Positions 16,025 to 25,120 of a stretch of DNA of 64,000 nucleotides are shown in pieces. Position 1 is the stretch's first letter; every line of letters starts with the position of its first letter. Source of the stretch: Muribaculaceae bacterium (GTDB lineage: Bacteria; Pseudomonadota; Alphaproteobacteria; Rs-D84); the NCBI GenBank assembly GCA_023665245.1, contig JAMPEH010000009.1, positions 3,706 to 67,705 of the forward strand, in the 5' to 3' direction. A program made the position numbers and the translations under genes. Under the pieces are notes generated by a model. The model made no database searches, had not been told where the DNA came from, and saw nothing but the letters and a program-made list of their open reading frames with translations.

Positions 16025-17170
16025 TTAAAATGCTTTCGCATACAACTGCAACAAATCATCCAATGTGGTACTTCTCGGATTTACTGCAATATTGCCACTT
16101 TTCATTGCATCCTCCGCCATAGTGTGGAAGAGTGCTTCAGTGACTCCAACTTCCCGTAACCCTGACGGAATTCCCAACTGCATATTTAACTTGCAAAGTT
16201 CTTCCACCAACATTTTGGTGCAAAAATCCTGCCTCATTACAGGATTTTCTGAAACACACTGATAAATCTCATAGTATTTACCGTTATCTGTCACCGCATT
16301 AAATTCCACAACAACCGGTAATAAAATTGCGTTTGCAACACCATGTGCCACATTGAAAAATGCACTGACGGGATGGCTCATCGCATGCACGTTGCCCAAA
16401 CGGGCATGCGAAAAAGCAATTCCTGCAAAAAGTGAGCCAAGCAGCATGGACTCGGCAGCCGTTTCATCATTTCGGTCTGCCACATAAGTCCGGATATTTT
16501 CACCTATAAGCTCCAGTGCCCTTTTTGCAAACAAATCTGAAAACGGGGATGCAGCTTTGGATATATACGCTTCCAATGCATGCACTAAGGCATCTACACC
16601 ACACGCCGCCGCTATTTGTTCCGGTACACTTTTTATCAGCATCGGATCAAGAATAACATAAGCAGGCAACAAATAATTACTTGCCACCGTCAGCTTATAA
16701 TTTCGGTTGTGATCGGTAATAACAGAAAAGGCTGTCACCTCAGAACCTGTACCTGCCGTCGTTGGAATTGCAATAACCGGAACAACTGGACCTGAAATTT
16801 TACCTGAACCCTCATAATCTGTAATTTGTCCACCAAATACTGCCAATACAGCTACCGCTTTAGCAACATCTATTGGCGACCCTCCTCCAATTGCTACAAT
16901 AAAATCTGCACCACTGTTCCTGTAGCTTTCCACAGCCTTATTAACGGTTTCCGTACTTGGGTTCCCCTCTGTTTCCGTAAAAACATCACATTCAATTTTT
17001 TCTGCGGTCAACGAATTTCGGCATGCTTCCACAAGTCCGATTTTATTCAAATGCGGTCCTGAAATAATAAACGCTTTCCTTTTATTCAGCTTTTTTGAAA
17101 CCTCCGCCAGTTTTCCTAAGCTCCCATTGCCAAAAGTAACCTGTTGCGGTATTGAAAAAGAAAATGCCAT
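16025..17170 (-). CDS. Iron-containing alcohol dehydrogenase
   Basis: A 381-residue group III alcohol dehydrogenase. NAD-binding GGGSPIDVAKAVA is near residue 97 and PTTAGTGSEVT near 140. The iron ligands are Asp and His in GVDALVHALEAY, His in HAMSHP and His in NVAHGVANA. It reduces an aldehyde to a primary alcohol or the reverse. It is the last gene of an operon and starts 11 bases after the aminotransferase. That context suggests reduction of the semialdehyde made by the aminotransferase, for example succinate semialdehyde to 4-hydroxybutyrate or sulfoacetaldehyde to isethionate. Neither substrate can be read from the sequence. An AT-rich hairpin near 15965-15990 may terminate the operon. 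Confidence 0.92.
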   Translation of the reverse strand: MAFSFSIPQQVTFGNGSLGKLAEVSKKLNKRKAFIISGPHLNKIGLVEACRNSLTAEKIECDVFTETEGNPSTETVNKAVESYRNSGADFIVAIGGGSPIDVAKAVAVLAVFGGQITDYEGSGKISGPVVPVIAIPTTAGTGSEVTAFSVITDHNRNYKLTVASNYLLPAYVILDPMLIKSVPEQIAAACGVDALVHALEAYISKAASPFSDLFAKRALELIGENIRTYVADRNDETAAESMLLGSLFAGIAFSHARLGNVHAMSHPVSAFFNVAHGVANAILLPVVVEFNAVTDNGKYYEIYQCVSENPVMRQDFCTKMLVEELCKLNMQLGIPSGLREVGVTEALFHTMAEDAMKSGNIAVNPRSTTLDDLLQLYAKAF

Positions 17171-17181
17171 ATTCCCACCAC

Positions 17182-18396
17182 CTAGCTTAATGCTTCCACG
17201 GAAGCTCTAATAATTTCACAGGCTTTATCACAATCCGTTTTATCAATAATGAGAGGCGGCACCATACGAATAATGTGTGAGCCAATTGCCGTAATTAACA
17301 AACGTCTGTTAAAGCATTCATGCTTAACATCGACACCGCTGACTGTATTATCAAACTCCACACCAACCAGCAGCCCTTGTCCCCTTACTTCCTTTACATG
17401 CGGCAGCGTTTTTAATTGATTCATAAAATATGTACCAATCTCATCTGCTTGCTGTGCAAGATTACGGTCAAGAAGCTCATTCACTTCTGCAAGTGCAGCT
17501 GCACAGGATACAGGATGTCCGCCAAAGGTTGTTCCATGGGAACCTGCTGAAAATGCCTTTGCTACTTCGGTGCTTGCACAAATTGCCCCAATCGGCATAC
17601 CACCGCCAAGTGCCTTTGCCATTGACACAATATCTGGTTTAATTCCATAATGCATGAAACTCATCACCTTACCTGTTCTGCACCATCCCGTTTGAACTTC
17701 ATCAATAAGAAGAAGCATGTTATTATCGTCACAAAACTCCCGCAACCCCTTCATAAATTCCATGGTTGCAGGATGAACACCGCCCTCTCCCTGAACAGGT
17801 TCAATCATAATTGCAATTGTATTTTCCGTACATGCATCTTTAAATGCCTGAAGGTCATTATAGGGTGCATATGAAAAACCGTAGGTCATCGGTCCAAAAC
17901 CAACCTGACAGCCATTTCCCGGCTGACCCGTTGCAGACATGGAACCGAATGTTCTACCATGAAATCCCATCTTCGCTGTTACGATATGATAACGATTCGG
18001 TCCATACTTTTCGATGCCATATTTTCTTGCCATTTTAATCATTGCTTCATTCGCTTCCGTACCTGAATTCTGATAAAAAATTTTATCCATTCCGATTGTT
18101 GTACAAATCTTTTCTGCCAATAATGCCTGTGGAATCGTGTATGGATAATTAAAGGTATGCATAAGCGTCTGTGCCTGTTCTACCACCGCTTCAACTACCT
18201 TTTCATTACAGTTACCGGTTGAATTAACAGCAATTCCTGCATAAAAATCCAAATATTCATTTCCTTCTTCATCATATATATATTGATTTTTTGCTGTCTC
18301 CGCAAGAAAATCAAACCGCTCATAGGTTTCAATCATATACTGATTTACCTTATCCTTAATATCCTGAGCTGTTAAACCTGTATCTGCCAATTTCAT
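17182..18396 (-). CDS. Class III PLP aminotransferase (omega-amino acid type)
   Basis: A 404-residue fold-type I aminotransferase of class III. Visible hallmarks are NSGTEANEAMIKMAR (cofactor phosphate binding), GFHGRTFGSMSATG, LLLIDEVQTGWCRTG (the Asp that contacts the PLP ring) and SMAKALGGGMPIGA, holding the Schiff-base Lys. The family includes acetylornithine, 4-aminobutyrate, taurine and diamine aminotransferases. The biosynthetic arginine context is absent. Instead it sits between an amino-acid ABC transporter and an iron alcohol dehydrogenase, which points to breakdown of an omega-amino acid. AGGAGG lies upstream of the ATG, 11 bases after the kinase-like gene. Confidence 0.92.
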   Translation of the reverse strand: MKLADTGLTAQDIKDKVNQYMIETYERFDFLAETAKNQYIYDEEGNEYLDFYAGIAVNSTGNCNEKVVEAVVEQAQTLMHTFNYPYTIPQALLAEKICTTIGMDKIFYQNSGTEANEAMIKMARKYGIEKYGPNRYHIVTAKMGFHGRTFGSMSATGQPGNGCQVGFGPMTYGFSYAPYNDLQAFKDACTENTIAIMIEPVQGEGGVHPATMEFMKGLREFCDDNNMLLLIDEVQTGWCRTGKVMSFMHYGIKPDIVSMAKALGGGMPIGAICASTEVAKAFSAGSHGTTFGGHPVSCAAALAEVNELLDRNLAQQADEIGTYFMNQLKTLPHVKEVRGQGLLVGVEFDNTVSGVDVKHECFNRRLLITAIGSHIIRMVPPLIIDKTDCDKACEIIRASVEALS

Positions 18397-18407
18397 AATT
18401 TTTCCTC

Positions 18408-19064
18408 CTACTCTGTCTCCTTAATCATATCTGCTGTTATGAAGCCTTTTATAATCAGGTATTGTTCAATAACCTTTACGCAGTTATTAATTCCAACCTT
18501 TTCACTATTCAGCGTCATATCATAATTGACAGGATTCGTCCAATAATTTCCATGTGTATAATACTGATAATAATTTGCCCTAAATTTATCTGTCTGCGTA
18601 ATTGTTGCGTTAGCAACTTCTTCTGTCACCTTCATGTGCTCCACGGTACGCTCCACACAAAAAGCTCTTGGTGCTTCTATATATACACTCACTACGTTTT
18701 GTTTATCCCTAAGTATATAATCTGCACATTTTCCTACAATCACACAGGATTCCTGTTCTGCCAGATTTCTTATTATTTTGCTCTGATATTCGAACAATTT
18801 ATCATCCGATACAAATTTTTCATTTCTGGCAATATAATTTCTTGACTTTGGAAGTCCCCGCATAAAATTAGAAAATCCACCATTATTTCTTATTTTCTCA
18901 TTAACCTCCTGAAATAATTTTTCATCAAGTCCGCTCATTTGACTGGCAAGAGTCAAAATTCTGTTCTCATAACAGTGAATTCCAAGTCTTTTCGCCAAAG
19001 TTGATGCTATTTCTTTCCCACCGGAACCAAACCCTCTTGCAAAAGTGACAACATATGTTTTCAT
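18408..19064 (-). CDS. Cytidylate kinase-like P-loop protein
   Basis: A 218-residue protein of the cytidylate kinase-like family (AAA/NMP-kinase fold). The P-loop is ARGFGSGGKEIAS at residues 9-21, with CVIVGKCADYIL in the middle and a lid-like region. It differs from true Cmk in both motifs and length, so the substrate is probably not CMP. Members of this family are common in Lachnospiraceae, often next to transporters, and their substrate is unknown. Here it sits inside the amino-acid uptake and aminotransferase operon, with the ABC ATPase 47 bases upstream. It may phosphorylate a pathway intermediate or act in regulation; this is open. Confidence 0.85.
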   Translation of the reverse strand: MKTYVVTFARGFGSGGKEIASTLAKRLGIHCYENRILTLASQMSGLDEKLFQEVNEKIRNNGGFSNFMRGLPKSRNYIARNEKFVSDDKLFEYQSKIIRNLAEQESCVIVGKCADYILRDKQNVVSVYIEAPRAFCVERTVEHMKVTEEVANATITQTDKFRANYYQYYTHGNYWTNPVNYDMTLNSEKVGINNCVKVIEQYLIIKGFITADMIKETE

Positions 19065-19111
19065 ACTATTATTCCTCCCATCTTGAACACAAGCCCTAAA
19101 CAGCTTTCCCT

Positions 19112-19852
19112 TTATCCTGCCAGATATCTGCTAAGAAACTCTCTGGTACGGGGATTTTTAGGATTGCTAAACAGCTCGGATGGTGCCGCATCTTCAGCCA
19201 CATAGCCTCTATCCATAAAAATTGTCCTTGTGGACACATCTCTCGCAAATGCCATTTCATGGGTTACAATCATCATTGTCAAACCAGTTGTTGCAAGTTT
19301 CTTCATTACGCCCAAGACCTCTCCGACCATTTCCGGATCAAGTGCAGATGTAGGTTCATCAAACAAGAGTACCTCAGGATTCATGCAAAGGGATCTGGCA
19401 ATAGCAACTCTCTGTTTCTGTCCACCGGACAGTTGTGCTGGTTTTGCATGGATATACATAGCCATTCCAACTGCCTTTAAATGTGAAATTGCCCTGTCAA
19501 AGGCATCTTCCTTTGACAGGTGGAGCACCTTTCTTGTGCAGAGGCAGCAATTTTCCAATACAGTCATGTTATTAAATAAATTAAATGACTGGAATACCAT
19601 TCCTACCTTTGACCTATACTCATTAATTTCTCTTTGCACATCCCGAATTTCCTTACCATGATACATAATCTTCCCTGAAGTCTGCTTTTCCAGCTTATTA
19701 ATACATCTAAGAAGGGTTGATTTCCCTGAACCGGAGGAACCTACAATACATATTATTTCTCCTGCCTTCACATCAATATCTATTTTTCTCAGTACCTCAT
19801 GTTCCCCAAATGATTTACTTAAATTCTGTATCGAAATAATTGCTTCACTCAT
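19112..19852 (-). CDS. Polar amino-acid ABC transporter, ATP-binding protein
   Basis: A 246-residue ATPase. ATG 19852 is chosen since AGGAGG is 7 bases upstream; the longer frame overlaps the permease. Walker A is [13 protein letters not shown], the signature is [14 protein letters not shown], and Walker B is [13 protein letters not shown], followed by the switch His in MIVTHE. All catalytic residues are present. It is the GlnQ/ArtP-like type that powers import of polar amino acids. It follows the permease by 10 bases. Confidence 0.95.
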   Translation of the reverse strand: MSEAIISIQNLSKSFGEHEVLRKIDIDVKAGEIICIVGSSGSGKSTLLRCINKLEKQTSGKIMYHGKEIRDVQREINEYRSKVGMVFQSFNLFNNMTVLENCCLCTRKVLHLSKEDAFDRAISHLKAVGMAMYIHAKPAQLSGGQKQRVAIARSLCMNPEVLLFDEPTSALDPEMVGEVLGVMKKLATTGLTMMIVTHEMAFARDVSTRTIFMDRGYVAEDAAPSELFSNPKNPRTREFLSRYLAG

Positions 19853-19862
19853 ACAATTCCTC

Positions 19863-20633
19863 CTACTGATTATCCATGTATTCGACAGCAAGTGCATAAT
19901 CTGATTTGCCTGCAAGTTTCTTTTCCATTAGTATAAATATTTTATTAAATACAAAGCACAACACAAAATATATAACCGCAATTACCATATAAGCTTCAAA
20001 ATATTTATAATAGTTTCCTCCTGCGGTTTTTGCAGCCATGAAAAGCTCCTGTACCGCAATAACATTCAACACCGACGTCATCTTTAAATTTGTCAAAAAT
20101 GTATTCGCCATTTCCGGGACAATATTCTTAAATGCCTGTGGAAGAACGATATATAACATGGTCTTCATCGGTGACATGCCAAGTGCCCATGCACCTTCCC
20201 TCTGCCCTATTTCAATTGAACCGATACCGCCTCTGACAGTTTCTGCCATATAAGCGCCTGTGTTAAGCACCGTTACCATGATACCGGCAAATACGGGAGT
20301 CATATCAACACCGAGCTGCCGTATTCCATAATAAACTACCATTGCCTGAACAATCATTGGTGTATCACGGAATATTTCAACATAAACGGCTGATACAAGC
20401 TTAAGTAAGTTTAAGAAAAACTTTTTGACTGCCATATCACCCCGCCTGATTTTGGCATCCTGTATAATTCCAATCACATATCCCAATAAAAACCCTAACA
20501 GTGTGCCAATTACCGCAATATACAATGTAAGCCATGTTCCTTCTAAAAACATACTCATATATTTTTTTGCCAGAAAAATCATCCACTCAAAAGAATTACC
20601 CGGATTATCAACCGACGACAAAATAACTCCCAT
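19863..20633 (-). CDS. Polar amino-acid ABC transporter, permease
   Basis: A 256-residue integral membrane protein of the His/Glu/Gln/Arg permease family with about five transmembrane helices. The EAA-type loop that docks the ATPase is [23 protein letters not shown] 20633 has GAGG 8 bases upstream and is preferred over GTG 20642. Only one permease is encoded, so it probably works as a homodimer. The gene lies 39 bases after the binding-protein gene and 10 before the ATPase. Confidence 0.94.
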   Translation of the reverse strand: MGVILSSVDNPGNSFEWMIFLAKKYMSMFLEGTWLTLYIAVIGTLLGFLLGYVIGIIQDAKIRRGDMAVKKFFLNLLKLVSAVYVEIFRDTPMIVQAMVVYYGIRQLGVDMTPVFAGIMVTVLNTGAYMAETVRGGIGSIEIGQREGAWALGMSPMKTMLYIVLPQAFKNIVPEMANTFLTNLKMTSVLNVIAVQELFMAAKTAGGNYYKYFEAYMVIAVIYFVLCFVFNKIFILMEKKLAGKSDYALAVEYMDNQ

Positions 20634-20672
20634 ATTCCTCACCTCGTATCTCTTTTATAGCCCGCCTTATTA

Positions 20673-21542
20673 TCAGTTTGCTGCAGGCTGCTGTATAATA
20701 ACATGGCTCATAAGTTCATCCATTTTTTCCTTATCATTCCAACCAATTGCATCAAGTGCCTCCTGAATTTTATCGTGAAGCTCAGTGTCATCCTTTCTTG
20801 TTGCAATACATATATTGACCATTTCATCATCACCGGTAAATGTATCACTCTCATCAAAGGTAATGATTGCCAAATCATCATTTGTCAATAATGCCGACTG
20901 TGCCGTAGGAAGATCTACAATACACACATCCGCAACTCCATTAGAAATTGCCATAAAACATTCTGATGTGGTTTCGTAATTTGTTCCTATTACTGCACCC
21001 TCAACCTGGTCAAGAAGCGGTACCCAGCCTGTTCCTAACTGCGTCGTTACCTTACATCCCGTTCCCGCAAGGTCAGACAATTTTTTTACATTTTCGTAAG
21101 GACCGCCTTTCTTTACCACAATGCAATTATCCCTGTAATAATAAGGTGTTGTAAATGCATATGCCATCTGTCTTTCAGCCGTACAGCCCATGCCTGCAAT
21201 AATACAATCATAGTCGCCTGCATCCATTGAAATTCCAATCGATGACCACTCTACCTTATGTATTTCAAGCTCCATTCCCATCTGTTCAGCTAATTTCTGT
21301 GCAATTGCCACATCATAACCATATGTGTAATAGCTTGAATCATAAATCGGTACGGCTTTACTGCCATCTGGTGTTGTATCAGTATCCTGTGTCCAGTTGA
21401 ATGGTGCATACGCACATTCCATACCTACTTTTAAAACCTTTTTGTCCGTATCTGCATCTTTCTTAGATGAGCTGCAGCCTGTAAGCATTACCGCTACCAT
21501 GAGCACTGCCAATACAGCTTTAATGAATCGCCCTTTTTTCAT
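20673..21542 (-). CDS. Amino-acid ABC transporter substrate-binding lipoprotein
   Basis: A 289-residue lipoprotein starting at ATG 21542 (GGAGG 5 bases upstream). The signal peptide ends in the lipobox LTGCSSS, placing the lipid-modified Cys near residue 24. The mature part is an SBP_bac_3 fold, with VGMECAYAPFNWTQ at its start and DYDCIIAGMGCTAERQMAYA mid-domain, the usual ligand-contact regions. An insertion with TPDGSKAVPIYDSS lies near the ligand cleft. Ligand identity cannot be read. The downstream aminotransferase and dehydrogenase suggest an omega-amino acid or related amine. It heads the operon 20673-16025. Confidence 0.94.
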   Translation of the reverse strand: MKKGRFIKAVLAVLMVAVMLTGCSSSKKDADTDKKVLKVGMECAYAPFNWTQDTDTTPDGSKAVPIYDSSYYTYGYDVAIAQKLAEQMGMELEIHKVEWSSIGISMDAGDYDCIIAGMGCTAERQMAYAFTTPYYYRDNCIVVKKGGPYENVKKLSDLAGTGCKVTTQLGTGWVPLLDQVEGAVIGTNYETTSECFMAISNGVADVCIVDLPTAQSALLTNDDLAIITFDESDTFTGDDEMVNICIATRKDDTELHDKIQEALDAIGWNDKEKMDELMSHVIIQQPAAN

Positions 21543-21582
21543 AATGTCCTCCTTCTGATTGTCGTACATCCAATCGTAAAAT

Positions 21583-21628
21583 TTAAAAGGGTGTCGGATA
21601 ATTTTAAAAATTTACCCGGCACCCTTGC
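21583..21628 (-). terminator. Terminator between the PucR gene and the ABC operon
   Basis: On the minus strand GGGTGCCGG pairs with CCGACACCC and is followed by TTTTAAATTTT. It ends the PucR transcript, or could act as an attenuator in the leader of the ABC operon, since it is only 40 bases before that start codon. Confidence 0.75.
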
Positions 21629-21711
21629 CAACAACACGTATTGTAGGGATTTCTATATTATTTTTCAACGTGCAAAACGCACAATTATATTTTGTGTTTT
21701 GCACAGTCATA

Positions 21712-22908
21712 TTATGAAAATATCCATTTTTTTACAAAAATACAATTAATCAAATCAAGATATTCAACAGAATCATCTAATTCAATCCCCAGTAATTCTT
21801 CTATTTTTTTCAACCTATACTGCAACGAATTACGGTGAATATATAATGCTTCTGCCGTCCTCACCATGCTAAATCCATTCATATAAAAGGATACAAGCGT
21901 TTCACATAAAAAAGTACCATTTGCATGGTCATACTCCTCCAGCTTCCTCAGCTTATCATTGCAATATTCCAATATTTCCTCATGGTTGTTACCATCAAAT
22001 AAATATTTATAAATTCCCATTGAGCTTATACTGATAACTTTCTTATTCTTGGCATGTGGTAACAAATCCTTCTTGGGAATCAGGCTTTTTGCTTCCTGAT
22101 AGCTCTTTGAAAAATCTCTTGGATTATTATACGCTTTTCCAAGTATACATGTAGATTTAATATTACCTCCAAAGCGTGGATTATCATCCAGTGCACGTAG
22201 CACTTCCTCCACTTCCCTTTCTATTTCCTTGTTTTTCTTTGCTTCAAATAACAGGACAAACTTATTCAAAAAACGCATAAACATTGGTTTTCCTTTCATG
22301 TTTATTACCTCCCTGTTAAGACAATCCGCATAATGCTCATATGTGTGTTCATCCTGTTCAAGATTAATCCCATATTTTCTGTCCACTACAATAACCCCAA
22401 CTCTGTATGGCTTGGTGAAATCCAATCCAAATTGTCCTGATATTTTTTCTACATAGTTTTTGTTAATTTCGTAACCAAATAATAAGTTATAGAGGTAGTC
22501 ACCAGTCCTCTTATTTTGCACATTCGTCTCAAGAATGAGCGTGCCTATGCTTTGTGAGATATCAACAAAGGGTGCACCTTCCCAACGGACATAAAACAAT
22601 GGCAGCTTCAATTCTTCTGCCCTTTGTATTATTTTTTTTGGAATTGCTTCCTTGTCTTCCGCCACTGAAATTGCCAATCCTGAAATACCCAGTTCATATA
22701 ATTCCTCCATGCTGCGTCCTACCTCATCAAAATCAAAGCGCACATAATCCACTACAATCAATGCAAAATTCCCCTGATTCATATGGTCGGAATATGGTCT
22801 TGTCTGAACCAGGTATGTCCATGATACCATTTTATCCAATCCCGCTTCACCCGCTATAAGCTCCATACCATCTAATTTAAGATTCAAAACATCTCTGCAA
22901 GTCACCAT
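21712..22908 (-). CDS. PucR-family transcriptional regulator
   Basis: A 398-residue regulator. The N-terminal PucR sensor domain spans about 1-125 (VTCRDVLNLKLDGMELIAGE). A GGDEF-like middle domain follows. The C-terminal helix-turn-helix is ALYIHRNSLQYRLKKIEELL near residue 360. PucR proteins control purine, amino-acid and amine catabolism genes in response to a metabolite. The gene lies directly upstream of, and in the same direction as, the ABC-aminotransferase-dehydrogenase operon, so it is the obvious candidate regulator. AGGAGG precedes the ATG. A terminator separates the two transcripts. Confidence 0.92.
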   Translation of the reverse strand: MVTCRDVLNLKLDGMELIAGEAGLDKMVSWTYLVQTRPYSDHMNQGNFALIVVDYVRFDFDEVGRSMEELYELGISGLAISVAEDKEAIPKKIIQRAEELKLPLFYVRWEGAPFVDISQSIGTLILETNVQNKRTGDYLYNLLFGYEINKNYVEKISGQFGLDFTKPYRVGVIVVDRKYGINLEQDEHTYEHYADCLNREVINMKGKPMFMRFLNKFVLLFEAKKNKEIEREVEEVLRALDDNPRFGGNIKSTCILGKAYNNPRDFSKSYQEAKSLIPKKDLLPHAKNKKVISISSMGIYKYLFDGNNHEEILEYCNDKLRKLEEYDHANGTFLCETLVSFYMNGFSMVRTAEALYIHRNSLQYRLKKIEELLGIELDDSVEYLDLINCIFVKKWIFS

Positions 22909-22984
22909 ATATATTACCTCCTATCAATGTATTCCACCAAAAAGCATCAAGTGTTCCGACACTCCAGTTCGTTTGTTGTTAAAC

Positions 22985-23022
22985 AAAAAAGGCGCCTTGC
23001 TTATTGCAAAACGCCTTTGTCT
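22985..23022 (-). terminator. Terminator-like hairpin in the PucR leader
   Basis: On the minus strand AAAGGCG pairs with CGCCTTT around a 17-base loop and is followed by TTTTTTG. It is about 77 bases before the PucR start codon with no upstream gene on that strand, so it may be an attenuator or the end of an unseen small RNA. Confidence 0.55.
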
Positions 23023-23121
23023 TCTTCACAAGATTAAGTATATTATTTTTCTTATTATGTGTCAATTTTAATGTTATTTTTATTTTTAAAAAATAGTAGA
23101 TAATTCGTCTGATAAATTTTG

Positions 23122-23150
23122 TTGACACAATTGCGTATTTATGTTACACT
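23122..23150 (+). promoter_or_regulatory. Sigma-70-type promoter of cspA
   Basis: TTGACA at 23122-23127 and TACACT at 23145-23150 are separated by exactly 17 bases. The predicted transcript start near 23157 leaves a leader of about 110 bases before the cold-shock gene. Confidence 0.85.
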
Positions 23151-23174
23151 CTTTACGTATTCAATACTTTCTAG

Positions 23175-23237
23175 TTCTCACATGATGCATGTTATGGTAT
23201 TCGGTGATGTGCAGATAGTGTGAGACTTTTTAATTTT
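23175..23237 (+). promoter_or_regulatory. Structured cspA 5' leader
   Basis: TTCTCACA (23175-23182) pairs with TGTGAGA (23219-23225). The stem is followed by CTTTTTAATTTT, so it has terminator-like form, and it lies 42 bases before the start codon. Cold-shock mRNAs usually carry leaders that refold with temperature; this hairpin could be the switch. The role is inferred. Confidence 0.55.
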
Positions 23238-23266
23238 GGTACAATAAATATTTAGGAGGTACCACA

Positions 23267-23479
23267 ATGAATAATGGTACAGTAAAATGGTTTAATTCTG
23301 AGAAGGGTTACGGATTTATTACAAATGATGCAACAGGTGATGATGTATTCGTGCATTTCTCAGCCATTCAAGTTGATGGATTTAAAACCTTAAACGAGGG
23401 TCAGAAGGTTTCATTTGATACTGAGGCAGATCCAAAGGATGCCACAAAGTCACGTGCTGTCAACGTAGTTGCAGTTTAA
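23267..23479 (+). CDS. cspA: Cold-shock protein
   Basis: A 70-residue OB-fold protein. It contains the RNA-binding motifs KGYGFIT (RNP1) and VFVHF (RNP2) and the standard opening [16 protein letters not shown]. It binds single-stranded RNA and prevents structure at low temperature or in stationary phase. AGGAGG lies 7 bases before the ATG. It is a monocistronic gene with its own strong promoter, structured leader and terminator. Confidence 0.97.
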   Translation: MNNGTVKWFNSEKGYGFITNDATGDDVFVHFSAIQVDGFKTLNEGQKVSFDTEADPKDATKSRAVNVVAV

Positions 23480-23484
23480 TTCAG

Positions 23485-23573
23485 GGAACAACGTGCTTTC
23501 GGCACTGAAATTCTAGTCTTAACAGGCTCCGTAAGGAACGTGCCTATAGGAAGTCCAAAAGATTTTCCTATCA
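23485..23573. repeat. Dispersed structured intergenic repeat, copy 3
   Basis: It starts with ACAACGTGCTTTCGGCAC, a GTGC/GCAC mini-hairpin. It continues GGCTCCGTAAGGAACGTGCC and ends in the hairpin ATAGGAAGTCC to TTTTCCTAT. The last hairpin parallels copy 1. Confidence 0.6.
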
Positions 23574-23576
23574 AAT

Positions 23577-23610
23577 AAAAAAGGCATCTCTCAAAAGGGA
23601 TGTCTTTTTT
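23577..23610. terminator. Bidirectional terminator
   Basis: AAAAAAGGCATC pairs with GGATGTCTTTTTT, giving T-runs on both strands. It separates cspA from the converging FapA-like gene. Confidence 0.85.
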
Positions 23611-23617
23611 ATTTTCT

Positions 23618-25021
23618 TTAATAATCTCCACTTCTGTATACGCCTGCCGCCTGTACTACCTTGTTATCTTCGTAGCGGAATTCTACATCCCGCACATCAT
23701 CCATAAGCGGAAAAATATCCTGCCCCATAACAATTTTGGTTCCGTTATAGGCGTAACCTGTTATCTTGATAACCGCCTGCTGCCGTGCTGTTTCCATCTC
23801 CTCCTTCAATGCATCAAGCATACTCTCCAGCTTTTTATAGTCTGTACTTACGATTACCTTTGCCCGAAGTATCCGCATCCGCAGCTCCTCATTTTCCTTT
23901 GTCCGCATATTTCCCGGTATTGCATCAAATTTTTTTAAGTTTCTGTCAAGCAGCTCAATATCCTTTGAGAGCTTCTTAAGCTGATCCTCGTATATTATGG
24001 CGTCTCTCACGTGGTCCTGGGAAACACCTGACTGCAGGGTAGTGGCAGTTCCAAGTGTATTTCCAACTTCTTTTACGATAATTCCCTGCATGGCGGAAAC
24101 ATTTCCGCCAATGATAATGCCCTGTCTGGAATTTGCATAAATTTTTCCTCTTACCGCAACATCACTGTCCAATATGTAATTTGCATAAAGATCCCCTCCT
24201 GTACTGACAATACAGCGTTCCATAAAGCTGCATGCAACATCCCCCTTGGAAACCATTGTGCATTTATTTTTACCCTGAATTCCTTTTCGGATTGTTATGG
24301 TTCCGCCTGCAATCAAACGACAGCCACCCACATGTCCATGAATGTATATGTTTCCATCCGTCTCTATGGTAAGACCGCTCCTCACATCGCCCTTTACCTC
24401 AACATCACCGTTAAATTTGATGTTTCCCTGCTGGATATCAAGGTCTCCACGCACCTCATATACACTTTCAATTATAATTTGGTCGTCATTTCTCCGTATG
24501 CGTCCATCAAGTGCCGCCCTGTACTCGGTTCCTTCCTCATTTACATAAAAGCCCTTTCCTCTCAGCTTGCGTAAATCCTTTCCCTTTACAGGCGGAAGCA
24601 TTTCCGCACAGACCGTATACCCATATTCCCCCGGCGTAGGTGGAATATAAACGGCAAATAAATCACCTTTGTTTATCATGGCAAGCTTTAAAGAATTTAC
24701 GTAATCGACAGAACCATCCTCCTTGACTACCGGCTTTGCCCTGTCATCCTCCAATGCCATCGTATATTCAAAAAAGCCGTCACGGCCATTGACCGGCTCC
24801 TTTCCCTTTGCCACCACAATATCTTGTCCATAGTTTTCAGGCTGATATAACATTGCAATCGCCTCTTTGTCAAGTCCTGCAGTAACGCCGTGCTCCTTTA
24901 AGTAGCCTTCTATAAACCCGTCAGGAGGGCATGACTGCTCCGCCCCTTCCGGCTGTTGAACCGTTAAGGATACGATCATACGTTCATCATCAATTTTCAG
25001 TACAACCCAGTCGTTCTCCAT
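23618..25021 (-). CDS. FapA (DUF342) family protein
   Basis: A 467-residue protein of the FapA/DUF342 family. The N-terminal third is a mixed alpha/beta domain. The middle (about 180-340) is a right-handed beta-helix-like series of Gly-rich turns (GDLDIQQGNIKFNGDVEVKG, then DGNIYIHGHVGG and GGTITIRKGIQG). The C-terminus is a coiled coil (about 350-420) with a short cap. FapA homologues occur beside flagellar, sporulation and cell-shape genes in Firmicutes; the molecular role is unknown, though related SpoVID/DUF342 proteins act at the envelope. No flagellar operon is seen here. Upstream is an S8 peptidase, 99 bases away. Confidence 0.88.
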   Translation of the reverse strand: MENDWVVLKIDDERMIVSLTVQQPEGAEQSCPPDGFIEGYLKEHGVTAGLDKEAIAMLYQPENYGQDIVVAKGKEPVNGRDGFFEYTMALEDDRAKPVVKEDGSVDYVNSLKLAMINKGDLFAVYIPPTPGEYGYTVCAEMLPPVKGKDLRKLRGKGFYVNEEGTEYRAALDGRIRRNDDQIIIESVYEVRGDLDIQQGNIKFNGDVEVKGDVRSGLTIETDGNIYIHGHVGGCRLIAGGTITIRKGIQGKNKCTMVSKGDVACSFMERCIVSTGGDLYANYILDSDVAVRGKIYANSRQGIIIGGNVSAMQGIIVKEVGNTLGTATTLQSGVSQDHVRDAIIYEDQLKKLSKDIELLDRNLKKFDAIPGNMRTKENEELRMRILRAKVIVSTDYKKLESMLDALKEEMETARQQAVIKITGYAYNGTKIVMGQDIFPLMDDVRDVEFRYEDNKVVQAAGVYRSGDY

Positions 25022-25120
25022 AAGTCCTTACCACCTTGTCTCTAATAGAAACCTGTTACATTTTTTCAGAATTACCTAATATAACTATACTTGATAACCG
25101 TAGATATATCAAGAAAAAAA

